Origin: Cytobacillus praedii
Lineage (GTDB): Bacteria; Bacillota; Bacilli; Bacillales; Cytobacillaceae
Length of the DNA stretch: 64,000 bases
Reading direction: 5' to 3'
NCBI RefSeq assembly: GCF_001439605.1
Contig: NZ_LMBX01000018.1
Location: 1-64,000 of the forward strand
Shown here in pieces: positions 1 through 7,854 of this stretch. The translations under genes and the position numbers were made by a program. The notes under the pieces are model-generated. The model ran no database searches. It had not been told where the DNA came from and saw only the letters and a list, made by a program, of their open reading frames with translations. The number at the start of each line of letters is the position of its first letter. Position 1 is the stretch's first letter.

Positions 1-82
1 GAGTCCAGTTCAATACCGTCTTCATACCAGCCAACTAGCTGCGTAATATAAAACTCTAACTTTTAGGGGTCACATCATTACT

Positions 83-238
83 TCAAGAGTTTTGTTTTAT
101 TAGATTTCGAATAATTAAATCTAGTTGGTGGGCGATGATAACCAGAATACCAAAAATTGCGCCTAATAAAATACCTGGACTTTCAAAGAGGAAAAATCCT
201 ACAATAGCTCCTGAAATTATACAAAGAAAAGATAGCAT
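83..238 (-). CDS. small membrane protein, 51 aa
   Basis: A short frame that starts at ATG behind a good ribosome site (GAGGTGA, 4 nt before the start) and encodes 51 residues. Almost the whole N-terminal two thirds is hydrophobic and would form one or two membrane segments (FLCIISGAIVGFFLF and a second stretch ending GILVIIAHQ), followed by a short basic tail IIRNLIKQNS. It stands alone, with no partner gene close on the same strand. No family was recognised. It is kept because start, ribosome site and composition agree; the function is unknown. Confidence 0.6.
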   Translation of the reverse strand: MLSFLCIISGAIVGFFLFESPGILLGAIFGILVIIAHQLDLIIRNLIKQNS

Positions 239-365
239 ACAATCACCTCAATACTATCCTAACTAAAATGGCTTATGTTGAATAGGCATCTTTGTAAATT
301 GGTGGAAGGTACTTTATCAAATAAAAGTGTTTAATAAAAACGCCATTTTAAATTGAGGCAGTTTG

Positions 366-593
366 TTAATAAAGTGGCTGTTGGTTTTGGCAAGGAGGAA
401 ATCCATTAATATCTTGAATCATATGAAAATCGTATTGCTTTAAAGCAAATTGGGACTGATATAAATATTCGATTATGAGTAGTTTTCCTCGTGCAGTACC
501 ACAAAGGACCCCAGAAGTTCCTTGACCGTTAGCCAAAGAAATTCCAATAGGCTGGCCAAGTAAATATCTAATTTTATTTTGCCAAGGCATCAT
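366..593 (-). CDS. uncharacterised small protein, possibly Sm/LSm-like fold
   Basis: Encodes about 75 residues. The reading frame opens at a GTG at 599 that overlaps the ribosome site (AAGGAG), so the ATG at 593 or at 590 is the likely start. The sequence has the pattern of a short beta-barrel: LGQPIGISLANGQG, then SGVLCGTARGKLLIIEYL, ending in FHMIQDINGFPPC. This resembles small Bacillus proteins with an Sm-like fold found near spore genes, but that link is from memory of the pattern and is weak. No function is assigned. It is monocistronic and lies between two other small minus-strand genes. Confidence 0.6.
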   Translation of the reverse strand: MMPWQNKIRYLLGQPIGISLANGQGTSGVLCGTARGKLLIIEYLYQSQFALKQYDFHMIQDINGFPPCQNQQPLY

Positions 594-936
594 TATCACT
601 CCTTCTAATCATTTTATGAATACAGAAGGAATAGGTGCATGCCTGAATGAGTATCACTTGAAGGCGGGATGGGTATGACCGAACTTTTATTATTGTAATA
701 TCCAGGAAGTAAGGAAACTGGATAATCTTGTAGATAACACTTCTTTCATTATTTTAGAACCATCCCTTGATTCTGGACAAGTATGATTCAATAATGAACT
801 AACAAAAGTTAAGACTGTATATGTTATTGGTAGGAATGCTGTATTACGACCAGTTTTTTTCGGACTATGATAACGAACAGTACATTGACGTACATAAAAG
901 ATAGATGTATGAAACACTATTCATTTCATTGAACTT

Positions 937-1215
937 CTATTTACTTTTATTTCTAAAATAAATGATAGTAGTCTTTAGTGAAGCGTATGAGCCGATAGCG
1001 GCATATCCATAAAACCAGCCCATAAATAGTCCTGCAACTATGTTATGTCGATGGCTTATAAAAATAGAAATCGCCAGTCCTATGATTAAAGCAATGGTTG
1101 GAACGAATTGTTTTGGAAGCTTAAGAAAAATTTTAATTAATTGTGTTAGTACTAATACGCAAGGGACAGCTATTACTGCATCCCAGAAGTTTGTATGTAT
1201 AGTTGGAAAATCCAT
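937..1215 (-). CDS. small membrane protein, holin-like
   Basis: Encodes 92 residues with three likely membrane segments: WDAVIAVPCVLVLTQLIKIF, VPTIALIIGLAISIFI and IVAGLFMGWFYGYAAIGSYA. The soluble C-terminus is short and basic (FRNKSK). Length, three-helix layout and the glycine/tyrosine-rich last helix are like phage holins of Gram-positive hosts, but there is no endolysin next to it. CwlJ, 3.7 kb away, is a spore hydrolase and not a partner. A possible ribosome site (GGAGTGG) sits about 10 nt before the ATG. Most likely a stray holin-type gene or an unrelated small membrane protein. Confidence 0.55.
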   Translation of the reverse strand: MDFPTIHTNFWDAVIAVPCVLVLTQLIKIFLKLPKQFVPTIALIIGLAISIFISHRHNIVAGLFMGWFYGYAAIGSYASLKTTIIYFRNKSK

Positions 1216-1457
1216 TTTAAATTACCACTCCATAAGAAAAAGTATTACATTAATTAAAAATAGAATAACACCCCCTAATAGAGTGTTAACAGAATATGGA
1301 CACTTCCTTTATTGCACATCAATCATTTATGCTTTGTTTCTAAAAAGGTAATGAATATGGATAAAATTTGTAAGTGCAAGGACTCCTGCTTGGTTTATTT
1401 TTTATACTATTTAGCAGCTTATTGAATTGATAAATGAAGGATGTAAACTCATTCATT

Positions 1458-1973
1458 TTATTTTTGAAATTGACTGTTTTCCAACACAATAATTTTATCT
1501 TGTGATGGATTATGAGCGGCTTGTTTAGTTGTTTCAACCAAATCATAAATGTTCCTTACACATTGCTTAGCACCTTTAATTAATAAAGGCACCCCTATGA
1601 AATCTATATTCAATCCTCGGGAGAAAAAACCACCAACAGACATAATTTTTGGTACTGTAGGTGAGGTATTGGAAAAAATCAAACGCTCTTCAATCTTAAA
1701 ATGTTCAAATAACATGGTTCCTAGACTTTCAAGTGAGGGGACAACAAGTTTTTGAGATTTTCTGCCTATCGTATAAACAGGGTTCCCATCATGATCCTTG
1801 CCATGAAAAATAAGTTTTCCAAAATCTTGTTTCGTCAATTGATTGAAATAAGGGACAGCTAAAATCTCTTCACTGGATAATGGGAAGGATGATGGCTTAA
1901 TTATTTGTAAATGAAGTGCAGCAGCTAATGAGGTAGTATGCGTACCGCCATAATCATTATAAATAAAAATCAT
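1458..1973 (-). CDS. DUF3189 family protein
   Basis: Encodes 171 residues. The N-terminus MIFIYNDYGGTHTTSLAAAL is the hallmark of the DUF3189 family of Bacillaceae: a nucleotide-binding-like first strand followed by a GGTHTTS loop. Two conserved stretches follow, EEILAVPYFNQLTKQDFGKL near residues 35-54 and a C-terminal KGAKQCVRNIYDLVETTK. The family is common in spore formers and has no established function. The start is supported by AAAGG 8 nt upstream. There is no operon partner: the nearest gene on the left ends 240 bp away and the right neighbour is divergent. Confidence 0.75.
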   Translation of the reverse strand: MIFIYNDYGGTHTTSLAAALHLQIIKPSSFPLSSEEILAVPYFNQLTKQDFGKLIFHGKDHDGNPVYTIGRKSQKLVVPSLESLGTMLFEHFKIEERLIFSNTSPTVPKIMSVGGFFSRGLNIDFIGVPLLIKGAKQCVRNIYDLVETTKQAAHNPSQDKIIVLENSQFQK

Positions 1974-2236
1974 TTAATCAGCCTTTCTATTAATGCTAAT
2001 ATTAGTTTGTCCAATATTAGGTTAATGAAACATAAAAAAAGCAATGAGTTTTCCAAAATAGGAGGAAGGTAAATGGATTAAAACCAAATAAAAAAGTACC
2101 AAATATTAATAAGTCCACTAATAGTATACAGGACCATTTTAGAAGTTCTATTAATGTGGAGCTTCTAAAAAGACAAAATTTAGTGTTAATTGTTTTTAAA
2201 AAATAAGAGAACGTCGGATTATTGATTTAAAGTCAT

Positions 2237-2280
2237 TTGTATGATAATGATACAAGGATTGTCCTGATAAATAATATAAT
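2237..2280 (+). promoter_or_regulatory. promoter with perfect 6-7-6 inverted repeat before ynfA
   Basis: A TATAAT box at 2275-2280 lies 17 bp before the ynfA start. Upstream, at 2237-2255, is a perfect inverted repeat TTGTAT-N7-ATACAA that would overlap the -35 zone. It looks like a dimeric repressor site; the centre GATAATG gives a faint Fur/Zur flavour, but it does not match those boxes. Apart from this, the 324-bp gap from 1974 to 2297 shows nothing. Confidence 0.4.
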
Positions 2281-2297
2281 CGTAGGAAGTGGTTTCA

Positions 2298-2624
2298 ATG
2301 TTTTATGCAATTATCATGTTTTTATTTGCTGGTTTAGCTGAGATTGGTGGAGGCTATTTGATCTGGTTATGGTTAAGAGAAAGTAAGCCGATTTATTTTG
2401 GAGCATTCGGAGGAATAGCATTAGTGTTATATGGTGTAATTGCTACATTTCAATCATTTCAGTCTTTTGGAAGAGTGTATGCTGCATACGGAGGTATTTT
2501 TATCGTACTAGCAGTTTTATGGGGCTGGTTAGTAGATAAGAAAACACCTGATATGTATGATTGGCTGGGTGGAGCAATTTGTTTAGTCGGTGTAGCAGTT
2601 ATGCTTTGGGCCCCTAGGACATAA
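2298..2624 (+). CDS. ynfA: YnfA/UPF0060 family membrane protein
   Basis: Encodes 108 residues, the usual length of UPF0060 proteins. Four membrane helices are visible: [57 protein letters not shown] and [18 protein letters not shown]. The motif [17 protein letters not shown] is diagnostic. The fold resembles a small multidrug resistance transporter, but the substrate is not established. The ATG at 2298 was preferred to the GTG at 2289, because the latter sits on top of the ribosome site AGGA. Single gene with its own promoter. Confidence 0.85.
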   Translation: MFYAIIMFLFAGLAEIGGGYLIWLWLRESKPIYFGAFGGIALVLYGVIATFQSFQSFGRVYAAYGGIFIVLAVLWGWLVDKKTPDMYDWLGGAICLVGVAVMLWAPRT

Positions 2625-2874
2625 AAGCTGTCCGTCATTTGGAGTAATTAGTTTACGCGGCAAAGATATCTAATTATCCAATAGAGTATGCATCATATCA
2701 AGGGCGAAAAGGAATTAGTGCTGCTAAAGGGGCTACTTGGTAAGAACCTATGGTTGTATTGATTTTCATATGCGTCAATTATATTTTTAAAAATGGCAGC
2801 AAAGTCGGGGCAGGATTTTCCACTGTCTATTTTTAAAAATATCACTTATATAAAAAATTCCTTATAAATTGTAA

Positions 2875-3042
2875 ATGAGAGTAGGAAGGATAAAGCTATT
2901 ATTCAGAATTATATTAGGTTTACTGATAGTTTGTTATGGAATATATTCAGTTATAGTTAAAAGTGATGGAATTCAAATAATACTGATTCCTCTTTTCCTC
3001 TATTTACTATTTTCAAAAAAGTTTAGAGAAAAAAATAATTGA
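2875..3042 (+). CDS. small membrane protein, 55 aa
   Basis: A short frame encoding 55 residues: a basic N-terminus (MRVGRIK), two hydrophobic stretches (LLFRIILGLLIVCYGIYSVIV and IQIILIPLFLYLLF) and a basic tail (SKKFREKNN). The composition is typical of small Bacillus membrane proteins. There is no clear ribosome site before this ATG, while AGGAAGGA lies just inside the frame, so the true start may differ. Its gene neighbour at 3111 is also a small membrane protein on the same strand. Confidence 0.4.
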   Translation: MRVGRIKLLFRIILGLLIVCYGIYSVIVKSDGIQIILIPLFLYLLFSKKFREKNN

Positions 3043-3110
3043 TCTTTATCATCATATGAGTCTAAATTTGTAATATACATTAGAAAGACATATGAAGAGG
3101 AATTATTAAT

Positions 3111-3413
3111 ATGAAATTATACACAGAAACATATAAATTATCTCGGCTGACAATAGTTATTTCTTTTTTAATTATACTATGGTTTCCTAATCACCTTTAT
3201 TTAATTATTTTTCCGTTAGGAAGCGTATTAATTGAAAAAATAAGCTTAAAAGAAAAAATTAGCAACATGGTATTTTTATTAATTGGAAATGTAATTTTTA
3301 TATTATTATTAAATGTCCCAACAGCAGAACAAAAGGTATATACAACATTTCTTTTATTATCGCAGCATATTCTGATGTTATTAGGTTGGCATTCCAATCA
3401 AAAAATAAATTAA
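3111..3413 (+). CDS. hypothetical membrane protein, 100 aa
   Basis: Encodes 100 residues with at least three hydrophobic segments: LTIVISFLIILWFP, a block around NHLYLIIFPLGSVLI, then MVFLLIGNVIFILLL and FLLLSQHILMLLGW. A ribosome site GAGGAA stands about 9 nt upstream of the ATG. No family was recognised. The gene is followed directly by a hexanucleotide microsatellite and then a terminator, so the repeat lies in its 3' untranslated region. Probably a real but poorly conserved membrane protein. Confidence 0.6.
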   Translation: MKLYTETYKLSRLTIVISFLIILWFPNHLYLIIFPLGSVLIEKISLKEKISNMVFLLIGNVIFILLLNVPTAEQKVYTTFLLLSQHILMLLGWHSNQKIN

Positions 3414-3418
3414 AATGA

Positions 3419-3480
<62 letters not shown>

Positions 3481-3487
3481 GGAATTA

Positions 3488-3527
3488 AAGAAGCCCTTTT
3501 TCATTGTTTCGGGCTTCTTATTTTTAT
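3488..3527 (+). terminator. rho-independent terminator
   Basis: Nine-base stem AAGAAGCCC / GGGCTTCTT with a 14-nt loop, followed by ATTTTTATTT. It ends the 3111-3413 transcript, after the microsatellite. Confidence 0.85.
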
Positions 3528-3840
3528 TTAAGGGTATATACAGTAATAATTTACCGAATAAGTACTTACTGCCTAAGTTAATTTTTATGACCGCTGATGA
3601 AAAGCAGTGTGGGGAAAACTTTTAAAAATAGATGATTCTCAATAATTTTTCCTAACTTAATGACTACATTCACAAGTGCGAATTTTTTCTACATGGATCA
3701 AGTTGTATTTAGTGATCTCAACTGAAGACAAACAAAATAAATGTCTCGTATATGCACTCCACTTTATAAATTCACCGTATTTTATCATTATTTCCATCTC
3801 GAATTCATATAATTCATACGAATGTTAGTTCCTGAACGAG

Positions 3841-3869
3841 TTGAAAACGAATAAATGTTCGTATAAAAT
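3841..3869 (+). promoter_or_regulatory. LexA-controlled promoter
   Basis: TTGAAA (3841-3846), 17 bp, TAAAAT (3864-3869). Between them, at 3848-3861, lies CGAATAAATGTTCG, which matches the Bacillus LexA box CGAACRNRYGTTYG at 13 of 14 positions. A bound repressor would block the spacer. This predicts SOS induction of the WYL-like/YolD pair. The preceding 310 bp (3528-3840) hold no gene; a weaker box-like sequence lies near 3820. Confidence 0.75.
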
Positions 3870-3891
3870 GAATGAAAAGGAGGTCAGAGTG

Positions 3892-4110
3892 ATGAGTGGT
3901 TTACTATTAAAGGCGGCCGTATGTGGAGCTATATTAGAAATGATATATCTGGACTGTAAGGGGAATATAAGCCAGCGAAGAATCAAGGTTCTATCAGTAA
4001 AAGAGGAATCATTTAGAGCCTATTGCTATATCCGCACGCAGCAAAGGACCTTTAAAATAAGTAACATTTTATCAGTCAGGCCAGTACGAAACGCAAGGAG
4101 AGGGGCATAA
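3892..4110 (+). CDS. small WYL-domain-like protein, SOS-regulated
   Basis: Encodes 72 residues. The body reads as a short beta-rich module: GAILEMIYLDCKGNISQRRI, then KVLSVKEESFRAYCYIRTQ, then RRTFKISNILSVRPVR. This is the layout of a lone WYL domain, a ligand-sensing domain normally attached to DNA-binding regulators; here there is no HTH part. A longer frame exists upstream, but AAAGGAGGT at 3878-3884 sets the start at ATG 3892 (7-nt spacing). It is 2 bp upstream of the YolD-like gene and shares its LexA promoter. Small WYL proteins of this kind are often seen next to YolD/UvrX genes in Bacillus. Confidence 0.7.
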   Translation: MSGLLLKAAVCGAILEMIYLDCKGNISQRRIKVLSVKEESFRAYCYIRTQQRTFKISNILSVRPVRNARRGA

Positions 4111-4112
4111 AT

Positions 4113-4352
4113 ATGGCTAAAGTTAAGAAAAAACGACCAACAAGAGATGAATTTGAGTTAGAAGAGATCGGTAATACACTTGTAGAGGCATATGATGAAA
4201 AATTAGAAGTATTATTAGATGTTTGGGAAAAAGAGAACGTTCAAGGGAATATTATTAAGATGGATAGCCGTACAAGATTAATTCATATCGAGAAGAACTC
4301 TGAGATTACAAAGATTCCATTTATGGACATAATGAAAGTTTCTGTATTATAG
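4113..4352 (+). CDS. YolD-like family protein
   Basis: Encodes 79 residues. The N-terminus KKKRPTRDEFELEEIGNTL and the C-terminal IPFMDIMKVSVL are typical of the YolD-like family. In B. subtilis such genes (yolD, yqjX) precede the Y-family polymerase genes uvrX and yqjW and are induced by DNA damage. Here the gene lies behind a LexA box, in line with that, but no polymerase follows: the next gene is cwlJ, after a terminator and 480 bp. The molecular role of YolD proteins is not settled. Confidence 0.75.
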   Translation: MAKVKKKRPTRDEFELEEIGNTLVEAYDEKLEVLLDVWEKENVQGNIIKMDSRTRLIHIEKNSEITKIPFMDIMKVSVL

Positions 4353-4356
4353 AGTG

Positions 4357-4388
4357 AAGCTCCTCTCATTTGAGAAGAACTTTTTTTA
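4357..4388 (+). terminator. terminator after the YolD-like gene
   Basis: Imperfect hairpin (AAGCTCCTCTC / GAGAAGAACTT) followed by seven T residues, starting 4 bp after the stop codon. Confidence 0.7.
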
Positions 4389-4509
4389 TTTCATAAAATC
4401 TTCCTATAGGTTTCTTTCTTTATCGTTAGTGCTCTTGTGATCCGTAACAGACATAGTCTTCATCTCTAACAAATTCCACCACTCTAATGAGATCGATTAC
4501 AAACAATCC

Positions 4510-4674
4510 CTGGCAAAAGGCATTCTAAAATTCAAAAGATATACAAAGTTATCCATAATCCACGATTTGCACTTATTTGGGTGAAAAACACACCTGAACG
4601 GAAGAAAAAGCTTCAGAAGATATGTGAAGGTCTGAAAAAACAATCAACCTATAGGAGGTGTAAAGATTATTAAG
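4510..4674 (+). other. orphan open frame without a start, possible gene remnant
   Basis: After an in-frame TGA, a frame of about 55 codons reads like real protein: YKVIHNPRFALIWVKN followed by TPERKKKLQKICEGLKKQ and STYRRCKDY-stop. It has no start codon with a ribosome site. It could be the tail of a decayed gene, perhaps one that once belonged to the upstream SOS operon. The rest of the 4353-4870 gap shows only the terminator and one very short frame. Confidence 0.25.
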
Positions 4675-4776
4675 TTGAAATTAACAATAGAGTCGTTTAA
4701 AAAGTTAATAAAAATGAATCATGCTATTCCACAAACGGGGAGCTTAGTTGAACAAAGGGAAAAAAGAATGCAATAG
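4675..4776 (+). CDS. possible 33-aa peptide
   Basis: A short frame behind a strong AGGAGG at 4653-4658. The first conventional start is TTG at 4675, 16 nt from the ribosome site; ATT codons at 4666 and 4669 would be spaced better but are very rare starts. The product is small and basic, containing SFKKLIKMNHAIPQTGS and QREKRMQ. It vaguely resembles small FbpB-type basic proteins. Could be chance. Confidence 0.3.
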   Translation: MKLTIESFKKLIKMNHAIPQTGSLVEQREKRMQ

Positions 4777-4870
4777 TTTCATTTTAAGTTTTTATAACTA
4801 AGTATTTATATTACATAAATAATGACATGAATGTAGGTTATTTTTCATACTATATTTTTGGGGTGGAAAA

Positions 4871-5311
4871 ATGCCAAGAGCAAAATACCGAAGTTCAGAC
4901 GTTGAATTAATGGCAAGGATGATGAGAGCAGAAGCAGAAGGTGAAGGGCAACAAGGAATGTTATATGTTGGAAATGTAATTGTGAATCGACTTGTAGCTA
5001 ATTGTATAGACTTTATAGGTTTAAGAACAATTCCACAGGTCATTTACCAAGTACAAGGAGGAAATTATGCTTTTGAAGCAGTTCAAAAAGGGAATGTATT
5101 TTATCAAAGAGCGAGAGGTATTGAAAGAAGATTAGCAGAACAGAATTTGAAGCACTGGAGACAGCATCCGGCTAGATATGCCCTTTGGTATTTCAACCCA
5201 TATGGGCCATGTCCTCCAACATGGTATGATCAACCTCATACTGGCCAATTTAAAAACCATTGTTTTTATGAACCAAAACCTGGAACATGTGATAGTGTTT
5301 ATAGAGGTTAA
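4871..5311 (+). CDS. cwlJ: spore cortex cell wall hydrolase CwlJ
   Basis: Encodes 146 residues, close to the roughly 142 of B. subtilis CwlJ. It is a single Hydrolase_2 (SleB/CwlJ catalytic) domain without signal peptide: VELMARMMRAEAEGEGQQGM, YVGNVIVNRLVAN and the C-terminal ALWYFNPYGPCPPTW are the family blocks. The catalytic Glu is expected in RAEAEGEG. CwlJ is made in the mother cell, sits at the coat/cortex boundary and degrades cortex muramic-lactam peptidoglycan during germination, notably with Ca-DPA. In B. subtilis it is followed by gerQ, needed for its localisation; here a terminator follows at once and no gerQ is visible. Confidence 0.9.
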   Translation: MPRAKYRSSDVELMARMMRAEAEGEGQQGMLYVGNVIVNRLVANCIDFIGLRTIPQVIYQVQGGNYAFEAVQKGNVFYQRARGIERRLAEQNLKHWRQHPARYALWYFNPYGPCPPTWYDQPHTGQFKNHCFYEPKPGTCDSVYRG

Positions 5312-5336
5312 GCATACTCTTTGAGTATGCTTTTTT
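5311..5336 (+). terminator. cwlJ terminator
   Basis: AGCATACTC / GAGTATGC stem with a tight TTT loop and six T residues, overlapping the last base of the cwlJ stop codon. Confidence 0.9.
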
Positions 5337-5624
5337 ACATGATTAAAATATTTATATAATATAAAACTTTTAGTAATAGTTTTTATCTAAAAAAGTTAGA
5401 AGGTGATTTTTTGTACTTAAGCTAATGGGTTGCTTTCCTTTAATAAAACATAGATTTTTAAATGACCATGATTCAAAATGCAGGAATTGGTTATGTACTT
5501 ATTCAAGTTTCTCCATTAATACTAAATGTTCTAAAACAAGTTGGAAATGCAGTCTAATAATATGTGGATTTTTAAATTCGACCCCAAATCCCATATTTCA
5601 TTCCTGTTAAGAACATATGTTTAG

Positions 5625-5672
5625 AAAATAAAAAGACCGCCAACCCCTTGATAAATAAGGAATTGGCGGTCT
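5625..5672 (-). terminator. displaced terminator of the tRNA-Arg gene
   Basis: Ten-base perfect stem (AGACCGCCAA at 5634-5643 with TTGGCGGTCT at 5663-5672). Read on the minus strand it is followed by TTTTTATTTT. It belongs downstream of tRNA-Arg, now 15 kb to the right, and was separated from it by integration of the element. One arm lies inside the att repeat. Confidence 0.8.
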
Positions 5673-5727
5673 CATTTAATAGCGTCCCAGATAGGAATCG
5701 AACCTACGACCTACAGCTTAGGAGGCT
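5665..5727. repeat. left attachment-site repeat, 63 bp
   Basis: Perfect copy of 20782-20844. It contains 45 bp of the 3' part of tRNA-Arg (5683-5727, from the anticodon stem to the discriminator base) and 18 bp of downstream sequence including one arm of the tRNA terminator. It is not a functional tRNA: the 5' half is missing. Confidence 0.95.
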
Positions 5728-6651
5728 CGGCTTTGTGCTAACGTTATGTCATCGTATTGTCATGCGGTGATTGTGGCGATATATATGACCTAAAGTGTCG
5801 ATGTAATTCCTACAGTGTTAAATAATTTGTCTTACATACGCTATTTTGTCGAAATGTCAACGGAATGTCAAGTCGTTACTTATCGTCACCTTAACGGGTG
5901 GCGTTTTTTGTTCGTGTCACAACGTAGAGTCAAACGGTCGATTTTTCGGGCAAATAATAGAAGAAACTCGAAATATGCGCTTTACTTTGCTTTAGTTTAC
6001 GGTTTGTTTCGCTGTGATTATATCGGATTTCATCGGCTGCGTGCCCCAAATGAAAGACCCCTCGAATTTTTTCAGCTTTATGTATAAAATCGTGCATAAT
6101 TGCGTAATATTGCCGAAGTTGAGAAGCGTTCGTTTATACATTTCATGAATACGCTATACTGTTTCGACATAAACCGACTACCGATAACACTCATTAGGTT
6201 AACTAGGATTTACATGTCGAACCCTTGGTACGACTGGATTCCGCATGGTTACGCCGGTACTTTATTATGTAAACTAAACGAATATTCTTATGCACCCTCG
6301 GTGTATCAACGTTTTGATTAGAACGATACTGATTATTTCCCTAAAATCTTGCATGGATTTAACCAACGAATACTACTGTATAAATATTCATGGAGGGGCG
6401 GGCCACCCCCACACCCCCTAATATTTCCGAAAATAAGTGTATCTTAAATCCGCGCAATTTTTTTTATCTTTGAGGGGTTAGCTAATTCATACATACGGTA
6501 TATTATTTATAAGTAAATAGTCAGTGTGATAAATTCGACAATATTGGTTAAAATTTCTCAAAACATTACATATTTTAGAAGGAAACTAGGTATCTTTCAC
6601 GAAATATATAAACATATGTTATTTACACAATATGTTTTGGAGGGAGTAGGG
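5728..6651. other. non-coding left end of the element
   Basis: No credible gene: the frames here lack ribosome sites and have unlikely composition. Visible items: short repeats near the att site that resemble those by the integrase (CCTACAGTG), a terminator at 5884-5909, and at about 6391-6420 a strongly G/C-skewed tract (runs of GGGG followed by CCCCC) that stands out in AT-rich surroundings. The region probably holds integrase arm sites and may hold replication or transfer signals. Confidence 0.5.
5884..5909 (+). terminator. terminator near the left end of the element
   Basis: Stem CGTCACC / GGTGGCG with one mismatch, loop TTAAC, then six T residues. It may insulate the element from host transcription. 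Confidence 0.6.
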
Positions 6652-7623
6652 ATGAAAAAGCCTTGGAAGAAAAATTTAAATAAACTTCCTAAAGATATTC
6701 AAAATAAGTTTAATGAGATGGAGAACTTTATTGTATCAACAGCGAAAAAAATTAAACTAGCTGATATAGAAAATGGAGTATATGAACATTTAGGGATAAA
6801 AATTGAGAACGGTAAGGTAGCTTTTCCGAGTTCTATAATCCCGTCCCAAAAAATCGGCAGATACTCAAAATATAATGTATATGGTAGAACTTTTTCAAGG
6901 AAGGATTTACCTAAGATAGAAAAGGAATACTCTAATGAACTTCCTATTTATGGTGATTGGAGTAAGGGGTCAAATACAGTTAGTTGGACAAGGTGGGTTT
7001 GGCAAACAGAGCGGTGGCTTCCGAAATTTCTGAAAATTGAGATGGAAAGCCTTGAACAAGACGAAACTTCAATAACAATAAAATTTTCAATAACTAATAT
7101 TCTGCATTCGAAATCAACAAATATTGATAAAGATGTATTATATTACTGTAATGTCTTACAAGAGAATATCGGTGTTCACGGAGTATATAAAGTGTCTGCC
7201 CCTAATAAAGATTATTTGGAAAAAATAGCTGTTGAATGGGAACTATTGCCTGTAGGTGAGAAGGAAAGTCTTGATAATAACATTGATTATTTATTAAAAA
7301 AACACAGAAATCCAAGTGAAAAGATAAAAAGTGTGTATACTGACAGGTTAAACTTCTTTTATAACGAACTAGGAGCAGAGAAAATAATTACAGGGACAGA
7401 TGGATTTAATAGATACTTTGGAGCGTTATTAAAAAACGACATAGTAATTTTGGAAAACTCAAATTATGGAAATGCTGTTTATATATTCTTTAAGAACTGG
7501 GAGGTATTGAGCAAATTAAGTAGAGTGGAATTATTAAGTACTGCTTCAAATGACTTTGAAAGAGTTACTCATAGCGGTAATTGGAAAAACAAAATAGTAA
7601 CCGCAATAAGGAATCATTTTTAA
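6652..7623 (+). CDS. uncharacterised 323-aa cargo protein, candidate defence gene
   Basis: The frame extends upstream, but GGAGGGAG at 6639-6646 points to the ATG at 6652. The product is soluble, charged and rich in aromatic residues. The C-terminal 80 residues carry a pattern seen in many uncharacterised bacterial proteins: NRYFGALLKNDIVILENS, then YGNAVYIFFKNWEVLSKLSR and ELL, ending HSGNWKNKIV. The middle has SWTRWVWQTERWLPKFL. The gene is much more AT-rich than the rest of the element, stands alone between the attachment site and the second recombinase, and ends near a terminator. This is the usual place for accessory or anti-phage cargo in satellites. No catalytic motif was recognised, so the function is unknown and defence is only a guess. 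Confidence 0.75.
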   Translation: MKKPWKKNLNKLPKDIQNKFNEMENFIVSTAKKIKLADIENGVYEHLGIKIENGKVAFPSSIIPSQKIGRYSKYNVYGRTFSRKDLPKIEKEYSNELPIYGDWSKGSNTVSWTRWVWQTERWLPKFLKIEMESLEQDETSITIKFSITNILHSKSTNIDKDVLYYCNVLQENIGVHGVYKVSAPNKDYLEKIAVEWELLPVGEKESLDNNIDYLLKKHRNPSEKIKSVYTDRLNFFYNELGAEKIITGTDGFNRYFGALLKNDIVILENSNYGNAVYIFFKNWEVLSKLSRVELLSTASNDFERVTHSGNWKNKIVTAIRNHF

Positions 7624-7792
7624 ACTGTGGTTTCAACTACATTGCGAAATAGTCATCCTGTACACTGTTACCAAGCTGCTTCAACATTTTCCTTATCTTT
7701 GGAACATGCTCAATGTTATTACAAAATGCGTAAAATAATCTCAACTACTAAAAAATGAGTTAGAGATTGTAAAAATACTAGCTGTTATGAAT

Positions 7793-7818
7793 CGCTGACC
7801 ATTGGTTAGCGTTTTTTT
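7793..7818 (+). terminator. rho-independent terminator
   Basis: CGCTGACC / GGTTAGCG stem (one G-T pair), loop ATT, then seven T residues. Confidence 0.8.
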
Positions 7819-7854
7819 GACGCTAGAGACGCGAAGTGATAACGAGGTCAAACG

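Noticed and set aside
1-82. End of a gene running off the left edge
   Set aside because: A short minus-strand frame open to the edge has a stop just before it and no start codon; too little to call.
690-917. 75-codon minus-strand frame
   Set aside because: GTG start without a ribosome site, unlikely composition and no recognisable pattern; left as unsupported.
5683-5727. Second tRNA-Arg gene at the left end
   Set aside because: Only the 3' 45 bp of the tRNA are present; the 5' half is element DNA. It is the att repeat.
5815-6321. Two frames of 90 and 73 codons in the left end of the element
   Set aside because: No ribosome sites, rich in rare combinations of Cys, Trp and Arg, and one includes a terminator; probably chance.
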